NCBI RefSeq assembly: GCF_001434665.1 | Contig: NZ_AZDG01000022.1 | Span: forward strand, 1-41,400 | DNA: 41,400 nt | Reading direction: 5' to 3' | Source of the DNA: Companilactobacillus tucceti DSM 20183 | GTDB taxonomy: Bacteria > Bacillota > Bacilli > Lactobacillales > Lactobacillaceae | Shown here: in pieces, positions 18,222-29,240 of the stretch | How the letters are laid out: the number at the start of each line of letters is the position of its first letter | Position numbering within the stretch: position 1 is the stretch's first letter | Notes under the pieces: generated by a model | What the model was told of the DNA's origin: nothing | Database searches by the model: none | What the model saw: the letters and a program-made list of their open reading frames with translations, nothing else | Position numbers and translations under genes: made by a program

Positions 18222-20534
18222 TCACCGTCTTTCGTATTTACCGCGTCTCTTACCGTGTCCTTTACCATTATTATTATTTCCATGGTGATTTCTATGACCA
18301 CGATTTGAGTTAGAGCGACGTTTCTTAAATTCAGCTTCACGTTTTTCAACTTGCTCTTGTTCTTCTTTATTCAAAACTCTCTCAAAGTCGATCTGTCTAT
18401 GTTCAACATCTGCTCTGATAAGTTTTACTTTGATAGGTTGTCCAACTTTAAAAGTCTTACCTGTTCCACGACCATGCATGGACATGCTCTTTTCATCATA
18501 TTCATAAAAATCATCTTTCATATTAGAAATATGAATCAAACCTTCAACAGTATTATCCAATTGAATAAACATACCAAAACTTGTAACTGAACTTACAACT
18601 GCATCAAATTCTTGGCCTACTTGATCAGCCATATATTCTGTCTTCTTCAAATCATCAACAGCACGTTCTGCATCGATCGACTTTCTCTCACGTCCTGATG
18701 AATGTTCAGCAATCTCGCTAAGTTTTGATCCCCACTTAGCTTGTTCATCATCAGTAAATCCATTTTCAGCATAACTATGGATCATACGGTGAACTATTAA
18801 GTCAGGATAACGACGGATTGGTGAAGTAAAGTGAGTATAATACTTAGCTGCTAAACCAAAATGTCCTAATGGATTATCTGAATATCTAGCTTGCTGCATA
18901 CTTCTCAAAAGCATAATTGTTACAACTGCTTCCTCAGGTGTACCAATTACCTTTGAAAGAACACCTTGGAACATCTTAGGAGTAATTTCTTTTAGATTAC
19001 CCTTTACATCAACACCCATTGCTGCAACAAATTCAAAGAAATTCTTAACCTTTTCATCATCAGGTTTTTCATGGACACGATACAAGAATGGAACATGTTT
19101 TAAGCTATAATGTTCAGCTACTGTTTCATTGGCGGCCAACATAAATGACTCGATCATTCGTTCTGAAGTACCACGTTCTCTTAGCTTGATATCAATTGGC
19201 TTACCATTTTCGTCAACGATAATTTGTGCTTCAGTTTCTTCAAAGTCAATAGCACCACGAAGATGACGTTTATTAAATAAGATTTTATGTAATTCAGCCA
19301 TATCAGAAATTGTCGGAGCTAAATCCTTATATTCAGCTAATAGATCTGGATCGCCATCTAAAATCTTATTTACATTGTTATACGTCATACGGTATTTAGA
19401 CTGAATAACACTAGGGTAAATTTCATGTTTTACAACATTTCCTTCACCATCAATTTCCATATCACAAGTTAATGCTAATCTATCTTCTCCAGGGTTCAAT
19501 GAACATATACCATTTGATAATCTGAACGGTAACATTGGAATAACACGATCAACTAGATAAGTACTTGTTCCACGTTCATAAGCTTCCTTATCAAGAGCAG
19601 AACCCTCAGTAACGTAATGAGTTACATCAGCAATATGAACTTCTAGATGATAGTTACCATTGGAAAGTTTTTCGACACCAACGGCATCATCAAAGTCTTT
19701 TGAATCATCCCCATCAATAGTAATAACCATATTGTCAGTTAGATCTTTTCTACCAACACGATCACTATCTAAAACATGATCTGGAATAGATTCAGCCTGT
19801 TCTAAAACTTCACTAGGAAATTCAGGATTAATATCGTTATCAACAACGATAGACATGATGTCAACTCCAGGATCATTCTTGTTCCCAAGAATTTCTAGAG
19901 CTGTTCCTTCCATACTTTGCGGGTGCTTGTCATTTGGATACTCATCAATTGAAACTTGAACCATATCACCCATTTGTGGATGTAGACCCTTATCAGAGAT
20001 AAAAATCATATATGAAGCAATTTTCTTTTCGTGACTTTTTACATAACCAAAATGACCAGATTTTTCAACCTGAGCATCACTATATGGGTAGAACTCACCC
20101 ACTACCTTAGTAAGTGAACGTTCCACAATTTTAATAATTTCACCTTCAGGTCCCTTATCGATCCAAGGATTAGAAGGTTTTGTGATTTTTACTTCAACGG
20201 TATCGCCATTAACGGCATGCAAAGTATTATCACGGGTAACAAAAGCATCTGGTTCTACTTCATCATATCTAACAAATCCAAATCCCTTATCATTACCCTT
20301 AAAAGTTCCTTCAAGAACTTTATCTTGTTGTGTCATCTTAAACTCATCTTTATTAGTTAAGGTAATTTTACCTTCACCTTCAAGTACAGCTAATGATTTA
20401 ACAACACGTTTAAAAGCTGAAGATCCATGTAATCTTAACGCATCTTCAATTTTTTCAGATGTATATCGTTTATCAGGATTACTTCTGAAAAACTCCAATA
20501 TATCTGCTATTAATTTCTCTTCTTTATCAGGCAT
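18222..20534 (-). CDS. rnr: Ribonuclease R
   Basis: Processive 3'-5' exoribonuclease that degrades structured RNA and helps trans-translation. About 770 aa: N-terminal winged-helix region (residues 1-70), cold-shock OB folds, the catalytic RNB domain with DGDDSKDFDDAVGV (metal-binding Asp residues), HFTSPIRRYPDLIVHR near its end, an S1 domain (VVSSVTSFGMFIQLDNTVEG) and a basic, Asn/His-rich tail. I chose the ATG at 20534, with GAGG upstream that overlaps the esterase stop; an in-frame TTG four codons earlier is less likely. Part of secG-esterase-rnr-smpB. Confidence 0.96.
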   Translation of the reverse strand: MPDKEEKLIADILEFFRSNPDKRYTSEKIEDALRLHGSSAFKRVVKSLAVLEGEGKITLTNKDEFKMTQQDKVLEGTFKGNDKGFGFVRYDEVEPDAFVTRDNTLHAVNGDTVEVKITKPSNPWIDKGPEGEIIKIVERSLTKVVGEFYPYSDAQVEKSGHFGYVKSHEKKIASYMIFISDKGLHPQMGDMVQVSIDEYPNDKHPQSMEGTALEILGNKNDPGVDIMSIVVDNDINPEFPSEVLEQAESIPDHVLDSDRVGRKDLTDNMVITIDGDDSKDFDDAVGVEKLSNGNYHLEVHIADVTHYVTEGSALDKEAYERGTSTYLVDRVIPMLPFRLSNGICSLNPGEDRLALTCDMEIDGEGNVVKHEIYPSVIQSKYRMTYNNVNKILDGDPDLLAEYKDLAPTISDMAELHKILFNKRHLRGAIDFEETEAQIIVDENGKPIDIKLRERGTSERMIESFMLAANETVAEHYSLKHVPFLYRVHEKPDDEKVKNFFEFVAAMGVDVKGNLKEITPKMFQGVLSKVIGTPEEAVVTIMLLRSMQQARYSDNPLGHFGLAAKYYTHFTSPIRRYPDLIVHRMIHSYAENGFTDDEQAKWGSKLSEIAEHSSGRERKSIDAERAVDDLKKTEYMADQVGQEFDAVVSSVTSFGMFIQLDNTVEGLIHISNMKDDFYEYDEKSMSMHGRGTGKTFKVGQPIKVKLIRADVEHRQIDFERVLNKEEQEQVEKREAEFKKRRSNSNRGHRNHHGNNNNGKGHGKRRGKYERR

Positions 20535-20542
20535 TTCTATCC

Positions 20543-21277
20543 TCAATTGTTTTCTAAAAATTTCAATAAATCACTTTCTAATTGTTTATGTGCATGATTT
20601 ATCGTTAAGACGTGTCCAGCCTCATACCAATGTAATTCTGACTTCTTTACATCTTTAGCTACCAATTCAGCCTTATCAGGATCAACCAATTCATCGGTCG
20701 TCCCTTGTCCAATAAAATAAGGTTTCTTTAATTCTGGAAGCTCGTTAGAAACAGTATCTGCTGTTTTATTAATATTTGTCAACATTAAATCTATTTTTGA
20801 ACCTACTACACGCATTTTTTGTGCTATTTCGACTTCATCAAGATCATGTATTTCATAAACTTTTCTAGCATAAGTTAGGAAGGCTTTTTTTACATTCTTA
20901 TATGTATCTGCATATAGTGGTGATCCGAACACACCACCAAGTTTAACTTCAGGACAATTTTCAAGCGCCTTTGTAGCAAAAATAGCTCCTAAAGATAAAC
21001 CGAATATATAAAACTCATCTTTACCTTCTTGCTTTAAAAATTCAATTGCATCGAGCACTTGTTGCCACCAAATATCAGGATGACCTTTTTCTAAAATATC
21101 TAATGGCTCGCTTGTACCATGTCCAGCAAACATAGGTGCATAAACTGAATAATCATTACGTTCAAACATTCTTCCCATCAAACGCATATCATTAGGAGTC
21201 CCACTAAAGGAATGTAACAATATAATTGCTTTTTTTCCTTTATTAAAGAAAAACGGTTTTGGTTGTAGTATCTTCAT
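20543..21277 (-). CDS. Carboxylesterase (Est30-like alpha/beta hydrolase)
   Basis: Cytoplasmic serine hydrolase, 244 aa. The oxyanion HSFSGTP follows the first strand, the nucleophile elbow is GLSLG (Ser95), the acid lies in GQGTTDELVDP and the His in YEAGHVLTI, giving a full triad. This matches the Est30 monoacylglycerol/carboxylesterase family found between secG and rnr in many Firmicutes. The physiological ester is unknown. The end abuts the rnr ribosome site. Confidence 0.92.
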   Translation of the reverse strand: MKILQPKPFFFNKGKKAIILLHSFSGTPNDMRLMGRMFERNDYSVYAPMFAGHGTSEPLDILEKGHPDIWWQQVLDAIEFLKQEGKDEFYIFGLSLGAIFATKALENCPEVKLGGVFGSPLYADTYKNVKKAFLTYARKVYEIHDLDEVEIAQKMRVVGSKIDLMLTNINKTADTVSNELPELKKPYFIGQGTTDELVDPDKAELVAKDVKKSELHWYEAGHVLTINHAHKQLESDLLKFLENN

Positions 21278-21300
21278 AACATTCTTCCCTTCCTGATAAT

Positions 21301-21328
21301 AAAAAACCTCCTGAGATTCATCAGGAGG
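21301..21328 (-). terminator. Terminator between secG and the esterase gene
   Basis: Minus strand: an 8-bp stem CCTCCTGA/TCAGGAGG with a 6-nt loop and six T residues, directly after the secG stop. It may only partly stop transcription, since no strong promoter is obvious before the esterase gene. Confidence 0.82.
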
Positions 21329-21337
21329 ATACGTTTT

Positions 21338-21574
21338 TTAATGAGATGACAAGTATACCAATACTAATGAAAATACAAAAAATAGCACTAGTAAAACATA
21401 AGTAACCTTAACCATTACGGCTTCAAATCCGCGTTTTTTTTGCTTGGTGAACAAATCGCCGCCACCACCGGACAATGCGTTCAAAGCATCTTGTTGCTTA
21501 CTTGGTTGCATTAATACCGCGATGATTATAAGTACCGAAACAATAATTAAGGCTATTTCAATAACGTTATACAC
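21338..21574 (-). CDS. secG: Preprotein translocase subunit SecG
   Basis: Small membrane subunit of the SecYEG channel. From GTG 21574 it is 78 aa, the normal size, with two membrane helices (about residues 3-22 and 53-75) joined by the conserved MQPSKQQDALNALSGGGGDLF segment. A longer in-frame reading from 21616 adds 14 non-conserved residues and encloses the ribosome site GGAGG, which lies 10 nt before the GTG, so I chose the GTG. Confidence 0.93.
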   Translation of the reverse strand: MYNVIEIALIIVSVLIIIAVLMQPSKQQDALNALSGGGGDLFTKQKKRGFEAVMVKVTYVLLVLFFVFSLVLVYLSSH

Positions 21575-21658
21575 CTTATAAAAACCTCCGTTCATGGTGT
21601 TTAAAGCTGAAATCACTTCTAAAACAATAACATAATTACCGTCAAAATTCTAGTCCAA

Positions 21659-23188
21659 TCAATTAATCAGCTCTTCAAGTATCCTCTTTATTTTAGCACG
21701 TTTAGAGGCGTTGACCATAGTAACCAACCTGTCGCCAGCTTTAATTACAGTATCACCACGCGGAATTATCTGACTTTCTCCACGATAAATGGCAATGATC
21801 AAAATATCTTTTGGAAATGGAATATCACGGATATATTTTCCTTCGATCGGACTACCTTCAAAGACAGAAATTTCTAATCGATCATTAAACTTACTAGCCT
21901 TGTTTAAAAAGCTGTTATCGATATTTAAACGTTCCTTCAATGATTCATAAATTGGAGCACCATTTAATAGATCAACAACTAGATAGGCAATCAAAGAAAT
22001 AACCGCTAAAGGCATCAAATGTTTCAATGAACCTACCATTTCAGTAACCAGAATAATTGCAGTAAAAGGAGCCTTACCTATACAAGCAAAATATCCAGCC
22101 ATAGCAAAGATAATCAAATTACTTTCAAATGCTAAAGGCAAAAAGCCTAAATCATGCATAAACACTGCGTAAATAGCACCGATTATTGCACCTAGATTTA
22201 AAATCGGCAAGAATATTCCACCAGGTAGACCTGATCCATAAGAAATCATAGAAAAAACAAATCTCAAAACAAAAAGACCAACTAGCATCGTCAGACCAAT
22301 TCCTAATTTAGGAAGATTGATAATAATCCCGTTTCCCCCACCAATAAACATAGGGTAAAGCATTCCTACCGGAATGATCAAAATAAGTGGAACTATCCCT
22401 TGTAAATTTCTTGGGATCCTAGTTTTTGAATAAATTTTAGGCATTGAAAGTAGGACAACTTGATACAGCCTCCCTAACAGTCCTAAAACTATCCCTAGTA
22501 ATAATAGATGCCAATAGTATTTAACAGGCATACTGAACTTGTATGGAACATCTAAAACAGGTCTTAGCCCAAAGACATATAATGCGACCATATTTGAACT
22601 AACCGCACTCGCCAAAGCTGTTACCCAAACTAATGGTGAAAAGTTATGATAAACCTCTTCAAGAATGAACATCGCTCCAGCAATTGGAGCATTAAAAGCA
22701 GCTGCAAGTCCCCCAGCAGCACCACTAGCAATCAAAACTCTCTGAAAAGCTCCATTTTCATGTGTCATTTCACTAAAGCCCTGCCCAACAGCAGCACCTA
22801 GTTGAATAGATGGGCCTTCGCGTCCAAGAAATAACCCAGGACCAATACCCATAATACCGCCGACAAATTTCTTCCATAGTATTGGCCACCAATTCAATTT
22901 CATTTCTCCAGATAATTGTGCTTCAACTTGCGGTATACCTGAACCAGAAATATTAGGTTCTGATTTTAAAAGAATACTAATAAAGATCCCTACTGCAGCC
23001 AATAAAATCACCAATGAAACTACAATAAGGTAATTGGACCTAGCAGCCGTATAAACGCCTTGAAATACAACTAATAATTTTGCAATAGACCAGCGAAATG
23101 CACTGACAACTAAACCAGATAATAAGCCGACAATTATTCCGCCCAAAGTTAACTTAAGCTTGTCGTTATCAGCTACTAAGATTTTCAT
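21659..23188 (-). CDS. clcA: ClC-type H+/Cl- antiporter with C-terminal TrkA-C domain
   Basis: Integral membrane chloride transporter, 509 aa. ClC signatures: GSGIPQVEAQL (selectivity-filter Ser), GREGPSIQLGAAVGQG with the gating Glu, and GLPGGIFLPIL. An internal proton-pathway Glu is plausible in MFILEEVYHNF, so an exchanger rather than a channel is likely. The last 75 residues form a TrkA-C/RCK-C domain (EGSPIEGKYIRDI, GDTVIKAGDRLV) that may bind a small ligand. I chose ATG 23188 (MKILVADNDKLK), preceded by GGGGTG; an upstream start would add 28 residues lacking family features. Acid-stress or volume control is inferred. Confidence 0.93.
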   Translation of the reverse strand: MKILVADNDKLKLTLGGIIVGLLSGLVVSAFRWSIAKLLVVFQGVYTAARSNYLIVVSLVILLAAVGIFISILLKSEPNISGSGIPQVEAQLSGEMKLNWWPILWKKFVGGIMGIGPGLFLGREGPSIQLGAAVGQGFSEMTHENGAFQRVLIASGAAGGLAAAFNAPIAGAMFILEEVYHNFSPLVWVTALASAVSSNMVALYVFGLRPVLDVPYKFSMPVKYYWHLLLLGIVLGLLGRLYQVVLLSMPKIYSKTRIPRNLQGIVPLILIIPVGMLYPMFIGGGNGIIINLPKLGIGLTMLVGLFVLRFVFSMISYGSGLPGGIFLPILNLGAIIGAIYAVFMHDLGFLPLAFESNLIIFAMAGYFACIGKAPFTAIILVTEMVGSLKHLMPLAVISLIAYLVVDLLNGAPIYESLKERLNIDNSFLNKASKFNDRLEISVFEGSPIEGKYIRDIPFPKDILIIAIYRGESQIIPRGDTVIKAGDRLVTMVNASKRAKIKRILEELIN

Positions 23189-23229
23189 AAATTTCACCCC
23201 GTAATTAAAAGTATAACTCAAAATTTGTG

Positions 23230-23258
23230 AAAAAAAAAAGACTGTCTTTCGACAGTCT
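23230..23258 (-). terminator. Terminator of the glycolytic operon (after eno)
   Basis: Minus strand: an 8-bp stem AGACTGTC/GACAGTCT closed by a GAAA tetraloop and followed by nine T residues, 15 bp after the eno stop. Confidence 0.95.
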
Positions 23259-23272
23259 AATTGAAATATCAA

Positions 23273-24577
<1,305 letters not shown>

Positions 24578-24655
24578 TTAAAAATCTCCTTTTTGATTTT
24601 AATACAGGCTAATTTTAACCTTTTTATTAACTAAAATAAATATCTTATTTGTTAA

Positions 24656-25408
24656 TTATTTTTGAAAGTTAACTAATGCTAAGAATGATTCAGGGTCCAT
24701 GCTGGCACCACCAACAAGTCCACCATCAATATCTTCTTTAGACATTAATTCTTTAACGTTTGCAGGTTTAACTGAACCACCATAAAGGATACGTACCTTA
24801 TCAGCAGTATCAGCATCATACAAACTAGCAATCTTTTCACGGATTACGTGAACCATTTCTTGTGCTTGATCAGCAGTAGCAGTCTTACCAGTACCGATAG
24901 CCCAGATTGGTTCGTAAGCGATAACTGATTTAGCTAAATCTTCAGCAGAAATGCCTTTAACAGCAGCTTCGATTTGACCAGTTACCCAGTCTTCAGCCTT
25001 GCCAGCTTCACGTTGTTCAAGAGTTTCACCACAGCAGATGATAGGTAGCATGTTGTTCTTAAGAATAGCATGTGCCTTCTTGTTAATATCTTCGTCAGTT
25101 TCACCGAAGTATTGACGTCTTTCTGAGTGACCAATAATTACATAGTCAAGACCCATATCTGAAAGTGCCTTTGGTGAAGTTTCACCAGTAAATGCACCGG
25201 CGTCTTCAAAGTAGCAGTTTTCAGCAGCTGTCTTAAGAGGTTCGTCTTTTGAGAACCATGTAAGAGCGTTTAAATCAATAGCAGGAGCACCAATAATAGC
25301 TTCTACGCCAGATTCTGGCAACTTGCCTTTGATAGCTTCTAGAAATTCTTGGGTTTCTTGAGGATTTTTGTTCATCTTCCAGTTACCCGCAATAATAGGT
25401 GTACGCAT
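24656..25408 (-). CDS. tpiA: Triosephosphate isomerase
   Basis: Interconverts dihydroxyacetone phosphate and glyceraldehyde-3-phosphate. The 250-aa protein has GNWKMNK (Asn and Lys), [11 protein letters not shown] (electrophilic His), [14 protein letters not shown] (catalytic Glu and flexible loop 6) and the phosphate-binding [11 protein letters not shown] and GGLVGGASM. The gap to eno is about 80 bp, AT-rich and without a clear terminator. Confidence 0.99.
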   Translation of the reverse strand: MRTPIIAGNWKMNKNPQETQEFLEAIKGKLPESGVEAIIGAPAIDLNALTWFSKDEPLKTAAENCYFEDAGAFTGETSPKALSDMGLDYVIIGHSERRQYFGETDEDINKKAHAILKNNMLPIICCGETLEQREAGKAEDWVTGQIEAAVKGISAEDLAKSVIAYEPIWAIGTGKTATADQAQEMVHVIREKIASLYDADTADKVRILYGGSVKPANVKELMSKEDIDGGLVGGASMDPESFLALVNFQK

Positions 25409-25427
25409 AAATTAAATTCTCCTTAAA

Positions 25428-26642
25428 TTATTTATCAGAAATTGAATCAATACCAGGTAATACTTTACCTTCTAGATATTCAAGAGAAGCACCACCACCA
25501 GTTGAGATGTGTGTTAGCTTATCAGCAATACCTAAACTCTTAGCAGCAGCAGTTGAATCACCACCACCAACGATTGTTGTAGCATCAGCTAAGTCACCAA
25601 GTGCACGACCAACTTCTAGTGTACCTTCAGCAAACTTGCTCATTTCAAATGCACCCATAGGTCCATTCCATACAACTGTCTTAGCACCCTTCAAAGTATC
25701 TTTGAACAATGCAATTGACTTAGGTCCGATATCAAGAGCCATTTCGTCAGCAGGGATATCAACACCATCAGTAGTTGTAGCATCAGCATCATTTGAGAAT
25801 TCTTTTGCAACGATATGGTCTACAGGAAGAACAATCTTGTCGCCTGCTTTTTGAAGGAGGTCTTTAGCAAGTTCAACTTTGTCTTCTTCGAATAATGACT
25901 TACCGATCTTGTGGCCTTGAGCAGCCAAGAATGTATAAGCCATTCCACCACCGATAATGATGTGATCTGATTTTGGAATCAAGTGTTCAATAACACCGAT
26001 CTTATCTGAAACCTTTGCACCACCAAGAATTGTTACAAATGGGTGTACAGGATTATCAACAGCGTTACCTAAGAACTTGATTTCTTTTTCCATTAAGTAT
26101 CCAGCAGCAACTGGCTTACCAGCAGCCTTCATAGCTGTTGAGATACCAACGTTTGAGGCATGGCTTCTGTGAGCTGTACCAAAAGCGTCGTTGATAAATA
26201 CGTCACCAAGTGATGCCCAGTATTCACCAAGTTTTGGATCATTCTTGCTTTCACGTTTACCAAAATCGTTATCGATATCTTGGAAACGAGTGTTTTCCAT
26301 CAATAGAATGTCACCATCATTTAATTCGTTGATAGCATCTTCAAGTTCTTTACCTTCGTTAGTTGGTACGAACTTAACTGATAGTCCACTTAGTTCTTGT
26401 AATTTTTCAGCAACTGGCTTCAATGACAAAGCTTTCTTGTCTTCATCACTCTTAATTCTGCCCAAGTGAGAAAGTAAGATAACCTTACCACCTTGTTCAG
26501 CTACATATTTGATTGTTGGAATTGCGGCAACGATACGGTTTGTATCTCCGACAACACCATCTTTGATTGGAACATTGAAATCTACACGCATTAAGACCTT
26601 TTTGTCTTTTACATCAACGTCAGAAACAATAAGTTTGGCCAT
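25428..26642 (-). CDS. pgk: Phosphoglycerate kinase
   Basis: Makes ATP from 1,3-bisphosphoglycerate. The 404-aa protein has the signature [12 protein letters not shown], the substrate-binding HLGR and RAHASN-like region ([10 protein letters not shown]), and the C-terminal nucleotide domain with [11 protein letters not shown] and [13 protein letters not shown]. The ribosome site GGAGG precedes the ATG. A terminator-like hairpin separates it from gap, so part of its expression must come from readthrough, RNA processing or an unseen promoter. Confidence 0.99.
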   Translation of the reverse strand: MAKLIVSDVDVKDKKVLMRVDFNVPIKDGVVGDTNRIVAAIPTIKYVAEQGGKVILLSHLGRIKSDEDKKALSLKPVAEKLQELSGLSVKFVPTNEGKELEDAINELNDGDILLMENTRFQDIDNDFGKRESKNDPKLGEYWASLGDVFINDAFGTAHRSHASNVGISTAMKAAGKPVAAGYLMEKEIKFLGNAVDNPVHPFVTILGGAKVSDKIGVIEHLIPKSDHIIIGGGMAYTFLAAQGHKIGKSLFEEDKVELAKDLLQKAGDKIVLPVDHIVAKEFSNDADATTTDGVDIPADEMALDIGPKSIALFKDTLKGAKTVVWNGPMGAFEMSKFAEGTLEVGRALGDLADATTIVGGGDSTAAAKSLGIADKLTHISTGGGASLEYLEGKVLPGIDSISDK

Positions 26643-26667
26643 TATAAATCCTCCAAATAATTATCTT

Positions 26668-26701
26668 AAAAAAATAGCGGAAGGAGTTTACCTCCCTCCG
26701 C
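26668..26701 (-). terminator. Intra-operon terminator or stability hairpin between gap and pgk
   Basis: Minus strand: a 10-bp stem (GCGGAGGGAG with CTCCTTCCGC, one G-U) and a 5-nt loop, followed by TATTTTTTT. The G-U pair forms only in the minus-strand RNA, consistent with use in this direction. It should release much of the transcript after gap. Confidence 0.85.
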
Positions 26702-26750
26702 CAATTTAAATCACTAAATTAGTCTGTTTTTTTGCTAGAAACTAATTAAA

Positions 26751-27767
26751 TTAGTTTAATGTAGCAAATTTTTCAAGTGTACGAACCATTTGTGCAGTAA
26801 ATCCTGATTCGTTGTCATACCAAGCAACAGTCTTTACAACTTGGGCGTCACCTGAACCAACGATTTGTGTTTGTGTTGGGTCAAATACTGAACCGAATGA
26901 AGTACCAATGATATCTGATGAAACAATTTCGTCATCGTTGTAACCGAATGAAGGATTGTTGTCAGTATACTTCTTAACAGCAGCATTAACTTGGTCAACT
27001 GTAACTTCTTTGTCAAGAGTTGCAACTAATTCTGTAACTGAACCTGTGATAACTGGAACACGTTGTGCATGTCCATCAAGCTTACCTTTAAGTTCAGGAA
27101 CAACAAGACCAAGAGCCTTAGCAGCACCAGTTGAATGAGGGATGATGTTTGCAGCAGCAGCACGTGCAGCACGAACATTACCTTTACGTTCTGGACCATC
27201 TTGAAGTTTTTGTGTAGCTGTGTATGCGTGAATTGTTGTCATTGTACCAGCTTTGATACCGAATTCTTTGTTAACGGCATTAGCTAATGGTGCAAGACAG
27301 TTAGTTGTACATGAACCAGCTGAAGCGATCTTAACGTCATTTGTAAGAATATCATCGTTAACACCATAAACAACTGTAGGCATGTCACCTGATGGAGCTG
27401 AGATCAATACACGTTTTGCACCGGCATCAAGATGAGCTTGTGCCTTTTCTTGTGATGTGTAGAAACCAGTACATTCAAGAACGATGTCAACACCGTCATT
27501 TGCAACCCATTTAAGGTCTGCAGCGTTCATTTCAGCATATACAGGGATTGTCTTACCATCAACGATGATAGCATTTTCTGTAGCACTGATTGAATCAGCC
27601 TTAAAGTTACCATGGGCTGTATCATATTTTAATAGGTGTGCAAGCATTGCAGGTGATGTCAAATCGTTGATTGCAACAACTTCCAAATCTGTGTCGATTG
27701 AAGCAATACGACGAAATGCCAAACGACCGATACGTCCAAATCCATTAATACCAACTTTTGTAGTCAT
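26751..27767 (-). CDS. gap: Glyceraldehyde-3-phosphate dehydrogenase (NAD)
   Basis: Oxidative phosphorylation of glyceraldehyde-3-phosphate. The 338-aa protein has the Rossmann start [16 protein letters not shown], the catalytic Cys153 in [12 protein letters not shown], the base His in [10 protein letters not shown], and the end motif [15 protein letters not shown]. First enzyme gene after cggR. An AAACTAATT palindrome (26739-26757) overlaps its stop codon, with the main terminator about 50 bp further on. Confidence 0.99.
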   Translation of the reverse strand: MTTKVGINGFGRIGRLAFRRIASIDTDLEVVAINDLTSPAMLAHLLKYDTAHGNFKADSISATENAIIVDGKTIPVYAEMNAADLKWVANDGVDIVLECTGFYTSQEKAQAHLDAGAKRVLISAPSGDMPTVVYGVNDDILTNDVKIASAGSCTTNCLAPLANAVNKEFGIKAGTMTTIHAYTATQKLQDGPERKGNVRAARAAAANIIPHSTGAAKALGLVVPELKGKLDGHAQRVPVITGSVTELVATLDKEVTVDQVNAAVKKYTDNNPSFGYNDDEIVSSDIIGTSFGSVFDPTQTQIVGSGDAQVVKTVAWYDNESGFTAQMVRTLEKFATLN

Positions 27768-27802
27768 ACAAAAATTCCTCCTTCAGGAAATTAAAACTAA
27801 TA

Positions 27803-28849
27803 TTATTTTAAAGGGTTATCCCTTAAAATCAACTCTGAGGCACCCTCATCTGTTATTAAAACAGTATGAGTTGGTGCATTGTTCATATATGATTTAATCG
27901 CATCGGCCTTCTTTTGACCACCAGCAATCGCTATCACATATTTTATTTTATCAAGGTCCCGAACATGAAGTCCAATCCTAGGTACCTTGTAGACAAGTTG
28001 GCCTCTTTGATCAAAGAAATCTCCAAATGCCTCGGATACAGCATTGCTGTCTAAGACATTCATTTTCTCCTCAGGAGATAAATTCCTTCGATCGGCCATA
28101 ATACTTGCCGTTCCAATGCTGTGAATAACAACATTACTCTTATATATTAAATCAAGAACTGATTTAATTGAAGACTCTTTTTGCAATGATTCAAAGCTTT
28201 CAGCACTTATATCTTCTGGAAGGTATAAAGCACGATACTGACCATGTGTCTTTAATGCCATTTCGGCACAAACACTATTTGCTTGAATCATTACTGACTC
28301 ACCTAATCCTCCACGAGCTGGTAAAAATAACAGCTTACGATTCTTAGATAAGTTAGATGAAAGATTTTGAGCAACTCGTGCCATAGTAGTACCACCTGTT
28401 ACGGAAACAATACTTTTGCCTTCAGGTAAGATCGAACCAAGCAATTGATTAAGTCTTCGTCCAAAGGAATCTATAACTCCGTGTTGTTTATCAGCATTAC
28501 CTGGCAAAACAATACAACGTGCGATTCCAAGTTTTTGACTTAACTTTTTTTCTATCAGTGCAGTTCCTTGATAACCTGCAAGAACTTTTCCAAGTTGTCT
28601 TGCAACATGACTTCCCTTTTCGGTAAGAGACATCCCCGATTTAGATGAAAGAATCAATCCTTGATTTCTTAATAAATCGGTTTCTGTTCTCAAACTGCGT
28701 TCGGTAACGTCAAGGTCATCGGCTAACACTCTACGCCCAACAGGTTCCATTAATGAAATACTCTGAAGAATTTTAAATCGCTTTTCCAGAGTCTTAATGA
28801 AGTCTGGAGCAATTAGATCAAGCAATTCTAAATCTTCATTATTAGTCAT
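27803..28849 (-). CDS. cggR: Central glycolytic genes regulator CggR (SorC/DeoR family)
   Basis: Represses the gap operon and is released by fructose-1,6-bisphosphate (known for B. subtilis CggR). The 348-aa protein has an N-terminal winged helix-turn-helix (about residues 25-75, RRVLADDLDVTERSLRTETD) and a C-terminal sugar-phosphate-binding domain with VTGGTTMARVAQNL, LLFLPARGGLG and the late YVIAIAGGQKKADAIKSYM. Position directly before gap and the matching operator in its own leader confirm the assignment. Confidence 0.97.
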   Translation of the reverse strand: MTNNEDLELLDLIAPDFIKTLEKRFKILQSISLMEPVGRRVLADDLDVTERSLRTETDLLRNQGLILSSKSGMSLTEKGSHVARQLGKVLAGYQGTALIEKKLSQKLGIARCIVLPGNADKQHGVIDSFGRRLNQLLGSILPEGKSIVSVTGGTTMARVAQNLSSNLSKNRKLLFLPARGGLGESVMIQANSVCAEMALKTHGQYRALYLPEDISAESFESLQKESSIKSVLDLIYKSNVVIHSIGTASIMADRRNLSPEEKMNVLDSNAVSEAFGDFFDQRGQLVYKVPRIGLHVRDLDKIKYVIAIAGGQKKADAIKSYMNNAPTHTVLITDEGASELILRDNPLK

Positions 28850-28865
28850 TTGATATACTCCATGG

Positions 28866-28901
28866 GACTTAATCCGTCCCTGTATGTCTATTTACGACCC
28901 A
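28866..28901 (-). promoter_or_regulatory. CggR operator
   Basis: On the minus strand: TGGGTC, 6 bp, AGAC, 4 bp, AGGGAC, 6 bp, AGTC. This reproduces the spacing of the B. subtilis CggR operator (two direct CGGGAC-N6-TGTC units separated by N4), with small base changes in each unit. It lies about 50 bp downstream of the predicted start point and just upstream of the cggR ribosome site, so bound CggR would block elongation. Confidence 0.88.
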
Positions 28902-28957
28902 TGTACTTAAAAAATAAAAGCCCGGATGACCAAAGTCATCTCTTAAGCACACTGATT

Positions 28958-28985
28958 ATTATATACGGTATTATTATTTTTTCAA
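28958..28985 (-). promoter_or_regulatory. Promoter of the cggR-gap operon, with leader hairpin
   Basis: TTGAAA (28980-28985), a 16-bp spacer and a perfect TATAAT (28958-28963) on the minus strand. The predicted leader is about 100 nt; it holds a GATGAC/GTCATC hairpin (28925-28940) near its 5' end and then the CggR operator. Confidence 0.75.
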
Positions 28986-29067
28986 GACTTAAGCTCCAAA
29001 AAATTCCAATGATTACGCTTTCTTAGCAATTTACTTTTCGTTAATTAATGAGATAATATTTAAGTAT

Positions 29068-29139
29068 GCGCTGTTAGTGTAATGGATAGCACATAGGATT
29101 CCGGTTCCTGGGATGCGGGTTCGACTCCCGCATGGCGCA
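29068..29139 (+). tRNA. tRNA-Arg (anticodon CCG)
   Basis: A 72-nt cloverleaf. The acceptor pairs GCGCTGT with ATGGCGC (two G-U pairs), the D stem is GTGT/GCAC, and the anticodon stem TAGGA/TCCTG encloses TTCCGGT with anticodon CCG at 29101-29103. The T arm is GCGGG-TTCGACT-CCCGC, and the discriminator base is A. The 3' CCA is not encoded. It reads CGG arginine codons, rare in such an AT-rich genome. Confidence 0.97.
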
Positions 29140-29165
29140 TAGTATCTACTTATAGTAGTAGAAAC

Positions 29166-29204
29166 AAGGTCAAAACTCACATAAAAAGGGTTTTGGCCTT
29201 TTAT
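29166..29204 (+). terminator. Terminator after tRNA-Arg
   Basis: An 11-bp stem AAGGTCAAAAC/GTTTTGGCCTT (one G-U) with a 13-nt loop, followed by a short T-rich stretch. Confidence 0.75.
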
Positions 29205-29240
29205 AATAATCACTTTTAATTTAGGGGGGGATTCTTCTAT

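Noticed and set aside
29068-29240. tRNA-Arg as an attachment site of an integrated island
   Set aside because: No integrase and no second copy of the tRNA 3' end was seen in the window; the genes after it look chromosomal.
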